A stretch of DNA of 21,720 nucleotides, taken from the NCBI GenBank assembly GCA_003136335.1, contig PLEA01000306.1:1-21720 (forward strand). Reading direction: 5' to 3'. Source of the stretch: Acidobacteriaceae bacterium (lineage in GTDB: Bacteria > Acidobacteriota > Terriglobia > Terriglobales > SbA1). Under the pieces are notes generated by a model that had not been told where the DNA came from, ran no database searches, and saw only the letters and a program-made list of their open reading frames with translations. Below, in pieces: positions 1 to 7,228 of the stretch. Positions within the stretch are counted from its first letter, which is position 1. Each line of letters begins with the position of its first letter. A program made the position numbers and the translations under genes.

Positions 1-920
1 GCCATCATCAGGTAGACAGGGATCAACAGCACGGAACCGAACATCATCAGCAGGGCGCGCTTGCCGATCCGGTCGACCCAGAGGCCGAACAGGGGAGTAG
101 CGATCATGGCAAATAGAGTCAGAGTGCTGGACAGAAATCCTCCGAACTCTCGCGAGGTCCCGTGCGCCTCGATGAAGAATTTCACAGCGAAGGTCTGGAA
201 GGGGAAGATGGCTGAGTAGAAAGTGACGCAGAGGGCGACGATGTACCAGTAGCTGACGCCAAACTTGAACAGATCAGCAAAGACAACTTTGTCGGTGGAG
301 GCTTCGCCGAGGTGGAAGTTTTTCTCGGCTTGCACTTCCATCATCCAGTAGATGATTGCGCCCACGACGCAAAATGCGGAAAGGCCGAGGGCAATTAGAA
401 ACGGCCAGCGCCAGTTGGCATATGCAGCGCGCGCCCAGGTCGGGGAGTTCAGCGCGGCGAACGAGCCCAGGCGACAGATGGTGAGGTTGATGCCGAAAGC
501 GAAACTCAGCTCTTTGCCTTTGAACCAGCGGGCGAGCGCGGCGGTGACCGCGACATTCAGAGATTCCGCTCCCATGCCGAAGATGAGGCGTCCCGCGGCC
601 ATTACAGAAAGGTGACCCGAGGTAGCGGTGATGGCAGGGCCGATGAAGCAGAGCACGCCGAAAATCATCAGAGATTTTCGCAGACCGAGGCGATCGATGA
701 TGAAGCCGCCGATGACGACGGTGAAGATGTTTGGGAAACTGTAGATCGCCTGGAGCAGGCCGATATTTTCGTCCGTGAAGCCCAGTTGTTGCTTTAAGAC
801 GTCGGCGAGGGGGCTGAGCGCGTCATAGGCATAATAGCTGCCGAACATGGCCAGGCTCAGAAAGATCAGCACCATCCAGCGATAGAGGCGGGTGGGCTCA
901 GGACGGAGGGTTTCGTGCAT
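1..920 (-). CDS. MFS transporter, MFSD1-like (3' end cut by window edge)
   Basis: Integral inner-membrane transporter of the major facilitator superfamily. Reading the minus strand from the ATG at 920 gives at least 306 open codons that run off the window. Visible marks are a first transmembrane segment containing FGSYYAYDALSPL, then a GGFIIDRLGLRKS loop (the MFS motif between TM2 and TM3), GRLIFGMGAESLNVA in TM4, WFKGKELSFAFGINL, and a mid-protein FGLWVDRIGKR loop repeating the loop motif. From memory, this order (FGSYxxYD, GGFxIDR, GRxxFGxGxESL, WFKGKEL, FPF, FGLxVDxxGK) matches animal MFSD1, a lysosomal dipeptide transporter, better than sugar or drug MFS families. The substrate is therefore possibly small peptides, but that is inference. 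Only a weak AAGAG ribosome site precedes the start. It is divergent from the lipoprotein gene at 1303. Confidence 0.85.
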   Translation of the reverse strand, partial: MHETLRPEPTRLYRWMVLIFLSLAMFGSYYAYDALSPLADVLKQQLGFTDENIGLLQAIYSFPNIFTVVIGGFIIDRLGLRKSLMIFGVLCFIGPAITATSGHLSVMAAGRLIFGMGAESLNVAVTAALARWFKGKELSFAFGINLTICRLGSFAALNSPTWARAAYANWRWPFLIALGLSAFCVVGAIIYWMMEVQAEKNFHLGEASTDKVVFADLFKFGVSYWYIVALCVTFYSAIFPFQTFAVKFFIEAHGTSREFGGFLSSTLTLFAMIATPLFGLWVDRIGKRALLMMFGSVLLIPVYLMM

Positions 921-1302
921 CAGTGCTCTTTTCCGAGCAGATTGAACTCCGGGAAATTCACGAGCAGAGAGAGATTAGCAGAGTGTGCCGACGGCTTCTA
1001 GCCGCTCAAACGCGTTTGATTGTCGAATTCTTGACCGCCGAATTTTGCCGGACAGGTTGGCCACGCCTGGCCGAGAACCACCACCTCTGGTGGAACTGGG
1101 CCAGCAGAGCGGCGAGTGACGAGTCGTCGAATCGGCTCTCTCTTTCTTAAACCGCTAAAAACAATGCAATTAAGAAATGCCGGCGCTCGCTCGGCATTGG
1201 CATTCGGGCTGCACGCTGCCGGAACAACGAGTTCGGCCCCGGACCAGGCTGTTTGTGCTCAAACAGCTGGACGGGGGACACCATCCTAAAGGAGTATCTC
1301 CC
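921..1302. other. intergenic region between divergent genes
   Basis: This 382-base gap lies between the divergent MFS and lipoprotein starts, so it should hold both promoters. I could not identify a convincing -35/-10 pair for either. Two small symmetric motifs are visible: CCACC-TCT-GGTGG at 1081-1093 and the odd-centred palindrome GACGA-G-TCGTC at 1118-1128. No RNA gene or repeat-family member was recognised, and the short open frames here look like noise. Confidence 0.4.
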
Positions 1303-1707
1303 ATGCGTTTCCGAACGTACGGTCTGTCCTTTGCCTGCCTGTTGGCTCTCGCTCTCTCGACCCTTGGCTGCAACAACACCCTAAACCCTTTGTGCGGTAG
1401 TGCCAGGCCGGCGCCGCTTATCGGCTCATTGTCGCCAAGCATACTGACTTTTGCGCAAGTGCAAGACGGCCCGATCCTCGTCGTGAATGGCAGCCACTTT
1501 GTTTCGGCTTCGGAAGTAGTGATTAACGGAACGCCGTTGGCGACGACCGTGCTCAGCGATCAGCAGTTGCAAGTGAAACTCTCAAGCGATGTGATATCGG
1601 GCTCCGGAACGGTGAAGGTGATGGTGCAGACACCGAGCGGGAATTCCGGAAACGTGGGCTGCACTAGCGGAGGCAACAGCAGCATACTCGATTTAGTCGT
1701 CAACTAA
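1303..1707 (+). CDS. IPT/TIG-domain putative lipoprotein
   Basis: Small exported protein of 134 residues. The ATG at 1303 is chosen because a strong AAAGGAG ribosome site sits at 1288-1294 and the resulting N-terminus (MRFR, then a hydrophobic stretch to residue 22) is a clean signal peptide. A longer upstream extension in the same frame from 1177 lacks both. The signal ends in LSTLGC, a slightly imperfect lipobox with Cys23 as the likely lipidated residue. Residues ~39-118 form an IPT/TIG immunoglobulin-like fold: PxIxSLSPS start, LVVNGSHF, VVINGTPL, and a final strand VKVMVQTPSGNSG. TIG domains of this type are common in acidobacterial surface proteins and mediate adhesion or structural roles. 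No catalytic residues are visible, and the specific function is unknown. Confidence 0.75.
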   Translation: MRFRTYGLSFACLLALALSTLGCNNTLNPLCGSARPAPLIGSLSPSILTFAQVQDGPILVVNGSHFVSASEVVINGTPLATTVLSDQQLQVKLSSDVISGSGTVKVMVQTPSGNSGNVGCTSGGNSSILDLVVN

Positions 1708-1765
1708 GCTCGGTCTAGAAAAAGATCGATGATCGGGAAACATCTCGTAATAAATGGAGACTCAG

Positions 1766-1911
1766 GGGCTTGAAGCCCAGCATCTTTTGAGACTGCGAGG
1801 GGCACGGCCGGGGTGGTTGCGGAAGAACGCTTCCGCGAGGTTGATGTTATCCTCAGCGGCTAAAGCCGTCATTCATTTTGCACGACTTGCGGCGCGGCTA
1901 GAAGCCGCGCC
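1766..1911. repeat. cluster of short palindromic repeats
   Basis: Four perfect hairpin-forming palindromes lie in the gap between two genes. They are GGGCT-TGA-AGCCC (1766-1778), GCGGAAG-AACG-CTTCCGC (1819-1836), CGGCT-AA-AGCCG (1857-1868) and a 9-bp stem with loop AGA (1891-1911, core CGGCT/AGCCG). Three of the four share a GGCT...AGCC core with a 2-3 nt purine-rich loop, so they look like diverged members of one interspersed palindromic family. No open reading frame of note overlaps them. Confidence 0.6.
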
Positions 1912-2003
1912 CTTTCAAAACTGAGCCGCAGGCCGAGCTTTTCAGCAGTCTGTGAAGCCGTGCCGTTGCCAAGACCATTTATGAGATTACTTCCAGCGAC
2001 CGC

Positions 2004-3068
2004 CTAGCTTCCGATGTAGCGTGCATACAGAGTGCGCGCGACGGCCGTGTCGGTGGTGCCTTTGATGATGGCGCGGCCGTCAGGGAAGAGCGTCATCTCG
2101 TAAGGGTCGTGCCAGAACTTCAGGACGAAATCGTTGTGGCGGACTGTGCCGTGGGGCTGGAGGCGGCGGTTCATCTCGGCGAAATCGATGGGGCGCTGGC
2201 GCTCATGGATTTGCACGGAATTTCTGCCGCACAGCGTAATGTGCGGGCGGCCTTCGCCCGCGAGATGCACGAGATCGCGCTCGCCGCAGGCGCGGCAACC
2301 GTGGCGTGGCGTGGCGGCGGAGATTTCGGCGTGCTGGTTGGTCCAGACGTCGAACGAAAACAGTGTGCGCCGCAGGTGGGGAGCGCTCGGGCCAGCGATC
2401 AGGAATTTGAGCGCCTCGGTGGCGGCGATCGAGGCTACGAGATTTACTGCCGAGTTGAGGATGCCGGAGGTCTCGCAAGTCTCGACCATGCCTCGTGGCG
2501 AGTCCGGGAAAAGGCAGGCTAGACAGGCGGTTTGACCGGGCAGGATGTTCAAGGTGACGGCATAGCTTCCAACCGCGGCAGAATAGATCCAGGGAAGGGA
2601 GCGATCCACGGCGTAGTCATTGATCAAGTAACGGGTTTCGAAGTTGTCGGTGCCGTCGAGGATCAGCGACATTCCTGCGAGCAAGAGTTCAATATTTGCG
2701 GGGACTAGATCTTCAACCTTTGGCTCAATGCCGATCTCAGAGTTGAAGGCGGCGATCTTACGGGCGGCGGCAATGGCTTTGGGAAGAGACTGCTCCGCGT
2801 CCCTTTCATCGAAGAGCGATTGGCGCTGCAGATTGCTGGGCTCGACGTAATCACGATCGATGATGCGCAGAGTTCCCACGCCAGCCCGGGCCAGCAGTCC
2901 GGCGAGGGCGGAGCCGGTGGCGCCGCATCCGACGATCGCGACTCGGGCGGCTGCCAGCTTTTGCTGGCCTTCTGCGCCGATGCCAGGGAACAGGATTTGC
3001 CGAGAGTAGCGTTCGTCCACGGCGGAATTACGCTGCGAAATTTGCGATTGCTGTGCCAAAGAGGTCAC
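2004..3068 (-). CDS. thiF: ThiF/MoeB/HesA-family E1-like adenylyltransferase
   Basis: Cytoplasmic enzyme that adenylates the C-terminal Gly-Gly of a sulfur carrier (ThiS for thiamine or MoaD for molybdopterin). The 354-residue protein shows YSRQILFPGIG (21-31), the nucleotide-binding loop VGCGATGS (47-53), DRDYVEPSNLQRQ (71-83), the ATP-contacting Lys97, DGTDNFETRYLIND (138-151), and a candidate conserved cysteine in ETCETSG (Cys198). Zinc is probably held by Cys182/185 (CLAC) and Cys258/261 (CRAC). The C-terminal ~75 residues begin with ITLCGRNSVQI, an extension I associate with ThiF-type rather than classical MoeB proteins, so thiamine synthesis is favoured but not proven. No carrier-protein gene lies next to it. 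The start is GTG at 3068, and a GTG at 3020 is an alternative. It is divergent from the Omp85 gene. Confidence 0.85.
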   Translation of the reverse strand: MTSLAQQSQISQRNSAVDERYSRQILFPGIGAEGQQKLAAARVAIVGCGATGSALAGLLARAGVGTLRIIDRDYVEPSNLQRQSLFDERDAEQSLPKAIAAARKIAAFNSEIGIEPKVEDLVPANIELLLAGMSLILDGTDNFETRYLINDYAVDRSLPWIYSAAVGSYAVTLNILPGQTACLACLFPDSPRGMVETCETSGILNSAVNLVASIAATEALKFLIAGPSAPHLRRTLFSFDVWTNQHAEISAATPRHGCRACGERDLVHLAGEGRPHITLCGRNSVQIHERQRPIDFAEMNRRLQPHGTVRHNDFVLKFWHDPYEMTLFPDGRAIIKGTTDTAVARTLYARYIGS

Positions 3069-3091
3069 CAGTGTCAGGCTCTAAAACCTTT

Positions 3092-3097
3092 ATTATA
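3092..3097 (-). promoter_or_regulatory. possible -10 element upstream of thiF
   Basis: Read on the minus strand this is a perfect TATAAT, placed 24 bases upstream of the GTG start at 3068. No good -35 hexamer is seen at 16-18 bases spacing, so this is only a candidate. Confidence 0.3.
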
Positions 3098-3227
3098 AGG
3101 GGCTGGCTTGCGGTGGATGATTGCCAATGCCGGGCTCTTCTTGGAAGCCCGGGCCAGAACCGTTCGAACAACGGCCGCTGGGCGCATTCCATCGAATTGA
3201 AATAGCGCCTGGGCCTGAGGACACTGT

Positions 3228-6200
3228 TTGCTGAAACGGTACGCGACACTTCGGACTGCGATGGTCCTGCTGTGCTCTGCGGTCGTCGCGTCGGAGAATG
3301 CGTCGGGGACTGCGGCGCAGGCGGGAGGTTCCTCGGTGTCTCAAGGGAACAAGTCGGAAAGTTCTTCTCAGCCGAGTGAAACCCGATCGAGTGTGACCCA
3401 ATCGAACGCTACGCAATCCAGTGCATCTCCCTCGAGTCCGTCCGAGCCGAAGTCTGAGCCCACAGGTCAGCAAGAGACACAACTGCCTTCCCAAAGTGAG
3501 GTTGCCGGGTATGAAGGGAAGCTTGTCCAATCCATCGAGATTCCCGGCACGACGGAAAGCGATCGTGAGCACATGCTGCAGTTGGTGCCGCAGAAAGTAG
3601 GAGAACCGTTGGATCGCGGGCGGGTCCGCGACAGCATTCGCGCGCTGTATGCGACCGGGCGCTTTGCCGACATCCAAGCGGAAGTCGCGCCCTCGGGCGA
3701 TGGAGTTGCGCTCGTTTTCACGACCTTAGCTAACTTTTTTGTGGGCGCGGTCGAAGTGGAGGGCGCTCCGACCCATCCCAATTCGAATCAGATCGTCAAC
3801 GCGTCGAAGCTGCAGTTGGGAGAACTGTATACGCAGGAGAAGTTGCAGCGCGCGCTGGAGAACGTTCGGCAACTCATGCAGGAGAACGGTTACTACCGGG
3901 CGCGGGTGACCGCCGAGAGCGTGTCGAACCCGGCCAACCAGCAGGTAAACATTCTCTTCCACATCAGCCGAGGGGAGCAGGCGCGCGTAGGAGAAGTGAA
4001 AGTCACAGGCACATCGGTCATGTCTTCTTTAGAAGTGCAGGATATCGCGCACCTGAATCGCGGTGACCGGGTTACCGCCGAGCGGGTGAGGAGTTCACTG
4101 CAACGGCTGCGCAAGAAATTTCAGAAGCAAAATCGCGCATTGGCGCAGGCCTCCATTGCGGAGCAGCTATCCCACCCAGAAACGAATCGGGTCGATTTCA
4201 CGTTCCAGCTCGATCCGGGTCCGGTGGTGGTGATTTACGCCCGCGGTTACCATATCAGCCGCGGCGTCTTGAAGAGGGAGATTCCGGTCTACGAAGAGAA
4301 CGCGGTGGACGACGATCTGCTGAATGAGGGAAAGCGGAACCTGACCGACTATCTGCAGACGCGCGGCCACTTCGATGCCAAGGTCGACATCCTGAAAGAA
4401 AGTGACGCCAAGACCATGCGGGTGATCTACCAGATCGATCCCGGGGCCGTGCACAAGCTGGTCCTGGTGGAGATCAGCGGCAACAAGGATTTTCTGGACA
4501 CGGCGAAGCTGCGATCCTACCTGCAGATTCAGCAGGCTAGCCGCTTTGTGAGCCACGGACGCTATAGCCAAGCCCTGCTAAAGAGTGATGTCGCGACTTT
4601 GGAAGGGTTGTACCGGTCCAGCGGATTCCGCCAGGTTCAGATTCAAACCAAAGTTGACGACAACTACCGCGGGGCGGAAAACAAGCTGGCGGTCCACATT
4701 CATATTGAAGAAGGAGTCCGGACGCGGGTAGGGGAGTTGCACGTTCTGGGTACCCAAAAGGTCGCGGCCAGCAAACTCCCCGAACTGGCCACGCAACCGG
4801 GCCAGGCTTATTCCGAACAGGATCTGGCGAACGATCGGGAGAGAATCCTTAATTTTTATTTCGACCACGGGTTTCCCAATGCGACGCTTGAGATCACCAC
4901 GAAGGCTACGGAACATGAGCCCAATCGCGAAGACGTGACGTTCACGATTCAGGAGGGAGAGCGCTTCACGGTGAATCGCGTGATGGTTGCGGGAACCGAA
5001 CATACGCGCGATTACGTGGTGCAACGAGAGTTGCAGGTTCACGAGGGAGAAGCACTGAGCCAGCAGGATCTCCTTAATACTCAGACCCGGCTGTATGACC
5101 TGAGCATCTTCAGCCAGGTGGACACGGCGGTGCAGAACCCGGAGGGAACCGATCCGCAGAAAAATGTCCTGGTACAGGTGCAGGAGGCGAAGCGCTACAC
5201 CTTTACTTATGGAATTGGATTGGAGTTCGAGACGGGTCTGCCAGCGGGGACGACCGCACCGCAAGGGACCACAGGAGTGAGCCCCAGAGTTGAGTTCGAT
5301 GTGACGAGGCTGAACGTTGGCGGGCGCAACCAGACCCTGACGTTCCAGTCCCATGTGGGACGATTGCAGCAGCGCGGGCTGGTAAGTTACGCCATCCCGA
5401 AGCTGTTCGACAACGACAAGTTCAAGCTGATCTACACCGCTTTTTACGACAACAGTCTGGATGTGGCTACGTTCACTTCGCAGCGGCTGGAGGGGAAAAT
5501 TGACCTGCGGCAACAGTTTGGAAACTCCGGGAATGAGCCGGGAACTCGGGCGGGCCCGAATGCGATAACTTACCGGTACGATTTTCGCCTGGTGAAAGCT
5601 GGCCATTTCGCGAATAATTTTAGTGAAATTGCGCTGTTGTCTCTTCCCGCGCGAGTGGGCGGCCCAGGCTTCACTTTTATTCACGACAAGCGGGACAACC
5701 CATTGGAAAGCACCAAGGGAGACTACTCTACTCTGGATGGCTTTGCCTCTTCCACGCACTTCGGGTCGGAAAGCGATTTCGGTCGCGCTCTGGGACAGAA
5801 TTCAACCTATTATGCGTTTGGAGGAAAGGGTAGGGCCGGACGGCAATTCGTGTTTGCCCGTTCCACGAGCCTTGGCCTGCAACAGCCCTTTGGAGGCACC
5901 AAGGTTGTTCCTCCGGGAGCCTGCCCCACTGATCCCAATACTCACGAGTCGACCTGCCAGGGGATTTCACTGATACCGCTGCCTGAACAATTCTTCGCCG
6001 GTGGCGGCAACTCTCATCGCGGATTCGGGTTAAATCAGGCAGGTCCTCGAGATCCGGGCTCAGGTTTTCCTGTCGGCGGTACGGCGCTGTTCGTTAACAA
6101 CCTGGAACTACGCTTTCCCCAGACCACCCTGCCCTATCTGGGGGAAGGATTCGGCTTTGCCATTTTTCACGATATGGGGAACGTGTTCACGGCGGGGCAT

Positions 6201-6518
6201 GACATGTTGAAGGGGCTGATGCGCTGGCACCAGCCTAATCCCAGTCAATGCCTGTCCGGTGGTACAACGAACTCACAGTGCTATACCCAATTCAATAACT
6301 CCGGTTATGATTACACTTCGCATGCGGTCGGAGTGGGGGTACGGTACAAGACTCCAATTGGACCCTTGCGTTTTGACTTTGGCTACAATCTGAATCCGAC
6401 CAGCTACTTCCAGACGGTTACGGTTACAGATCCAATCACCAAGCAAACGACAAGTGTACTGGAGACCCAGCGGTTGCGGCATTTCAACGTATTTTTCAGC
6501 ATAGGCCAGCCATTCTGA
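3228..6518 (+). CDS. Omp85/BamA-family outer-membrane assembly protein with about seven POTRA domains
   Basis: Outer-membrane beta-barrel insertase/translocase of 1096 residues. The TTG at 3228 is preferred because GAGG lies 7 bases upstream and it gives a signal peptide (to about residue 27); the next ATG is at 3261. Residues ~28-92 are a Ser/Gln/Pro-rich linker. POTRA-like units, each starting with a strand of the form xVxVxG and ending in a second strand pair, can be read at about 98-168, 169-250, 251-331, 332-407, 408-497, 498-578 and 579-656. The barrel runs from 657 to the terminal Phe1096. It contains the Omp85 loop-6 signature RGF at 931-933 (GNSHRGFGL). Classical BamA has five POTRAs and about 800 residues, TamA three. 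The stop shares one base with the next ATG (TGATG), and the downstream genes are SurA-like and TamB-like. It could act as the BamA or as a TamA partner of TamB. Confidence 0.92.
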   Translation: MLKRYATLRTAMVLLCSAVVASENASGTAAQAGGSSVSQGNKSESSSQPSETRSSVTQSNATQSSASPSSPSEPKSEPTGQQETQLPSQSEVAGYEGKLVQSIEIPGTTESDREHMLQLVPQKVGEPLDRGRVRDSIRALYATGRFADIQAEVAPSGDGVALVFTTLANFFVGAVEVEGAPTHPNSNQIVNASKLQLGELYTQEKLQRALENVRQLMQENGYYRARVTAESVSNPANQQVNILFHISRGEQARVGEVKVTGTSVMSSLEVQDIAHLNRGDRVTAERVRSSLQRLRKKFQKQNRALAQASIAEQLSHPETNRVDFTFQLDPGPVVVIYARGYHISRGVLKREIPVYEENAVDDDLLNEGKRNLTDYLQTRGHFDAKVDILKESDAKTMRVIYQIDPGAVHKLVLVEISGNKDFLDTAKLRSYLQIQQASRFVSHGRYSQALLKSDVATLEGLYRSSGFRQVQIQTKVDDNYRGAENKLAVHIHIEEGVRTRVGELHVLGTQKVAASKLPELATQPGQAYSEQDLANDRERILNFYFDHGFPNATLEITTKATEHEPNREDVTFTIQEGERFTVNRVMVAGTEHTRDYVVQRELQVHEGEALSQQDLLNTQTRLYDLSIFSQVDTAVQNPEGTDPQKNVLVQVQEAKRYTFTYGIGLEFETGLPAGTTAPQGTTGVSPRVEFDVTRLNVGGRNQTLTFQSHVGRLQQRGLVSYAIPKLFDNDKFKLIYTAFYDNSLDVATFTSQRLEGKIDLRQQFGNSGNEPGTRAGPNAITYRYDFRLVKAGHFANNFSEIALLSLPARVGGPGFTFIHDKRDNPLESTKGDYSTLDGFASSTHFGSESDFGRALGQNSTYYAFGGKGRAGRQFVFARSTSLGLQQPFGGTKVVPPGACPTDPNTHESTCQGISLIPLPEQFFAGGGNSHRGFGLNQAGPRDPGSGFPVGGTALFVNNLELRFPQTTLPYLGEGFGFAIFHDMGNVFTAGHDMLKGLMRWHQPNPSQCLSGGTTNSQCYTQFNNSGYDYTSHAVGVGVRYKTPIGPLRFDFGYNLNPTSYFQTVTVTDPITKQTTSVLETQRLRHFNVFFSIGQPF

Positions 6519-7228
6519 TGGATAGAGTTTGTACAAAGAAAATGGTCGCAGCGGTGGCGCTCGCCTTATTTGTGAGCGCTCTGTTGCTGCCTGCGGCCTG
6601 GGCCGGCCAGGTGATCGACCGCATCGTAGCCACGGTGAACGGGCACATTATTCTGCAGAGCGACTGGGACGAAGCGCTACGCTACGAGGCCCTGCTCAAC
6701 GGCCGCGCGTTCAACCAATTCAGTGACGAGGATCGCCGGGCTGTCCTCGACCGGCTGATCGATCAAGAACTGCTGGGGGAGCAGATGAAGTCTGCGTCTT
6801 TCGAGCATGCCTCGGAGGCTGAGGCGGCCGCTCGTGTGGCGGAGGCGCGGAAGCAGTATCGGGAGGCGGCGACTGATGAGGGCTGGCATTTGGTGCTGAG
6901 CAGGTTCGGGTTGTCGGAAAAAGATCTGGTGGCGCACGTGCAGCAGCAAATCGATCTCATGCGTCTGGTGGATGCTCACCTTCGTCCAGCGGTGCAGATT
7001 GATTCCAAAACCATCGAAGCCTATTACCGGGAGAAATTTGTCCCACAGTTGAAACAATCCATCGTCGCCGAGGTGCCCTCGGCCGACGTCGCCGCCAAGA
7101 TACGCGAGTTGCTTACTCAAGAGAAGGTCAATGAGATGATGATTTCCTGGCTGCAGTCCCTACGCTCGGAGAGCAAAGTGAGCGTGCCCGGCATGGCCGG
7201 CGCCGGGGACGGGGTACAGACGCGGTGA
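6518..7228 (+). CDS. SurA-like periplasmic chaperone lacking a PPIase domain
   Basis: Periplasmic protein of 236 residues. A signal peptide (hydrophobic 9-26) probably ends AWA at residue 29. It is followed by VIDRIVATVNGHIILQSD (32-49), the hallmark start of SurA-type chaperones, which bind unfolded outer-membrane proteins. The helical N-domain continues to about residue 180. A C-terminal helix (192-217: KIRELLTQEKVNEMMISWLQ) resembles the last helix of SurA, which folds back onto the N-domain. The ~100-residue parvulin domains that normally lie between these parts (SurA is ~430 residues in E. coli) are absent, leaving a chaperone core alone. The start codon shares one base with the Omp85 stop and the stop overlaps the TamB GTG by four bases (GTGA), so translation should be coupled. 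Its likely clients are proteins for the adjacent Omp85. Confidence 0.82.
   Translation: MDRVCTKKMVAAVALALFVSALLLPAAWAGQVIDRIVATVNGHIILQSDWDEALRYEALLNGRAFNQFSDEDRRAVLDRLIDQELLGEQMKSASFEHASEAEAAARVAEARKQYREAATDEGWHLVLSRFGLSEKDLVAHVQQQIDLMRLVDAHLRPAVQIDSKTIEAYYREKFVPQLKQSIVAEVPSADVAAKIRELLTQEKVNEMMISWLQSLRSESKVSVPGMAGAGDGVQTR

Noticed and set aside
923..1150. short open frame between the MFS and lipoprotein genes
   Set aside because: No ribosome site, no recognisable motif, and it starts just upstream of the divergent MFS gene; treated as noise.
4578..5759. 393-codon open frame on the minus strand
   Set aside because: Antisense to the Omp85 gene and without any motif or plausible start signal.
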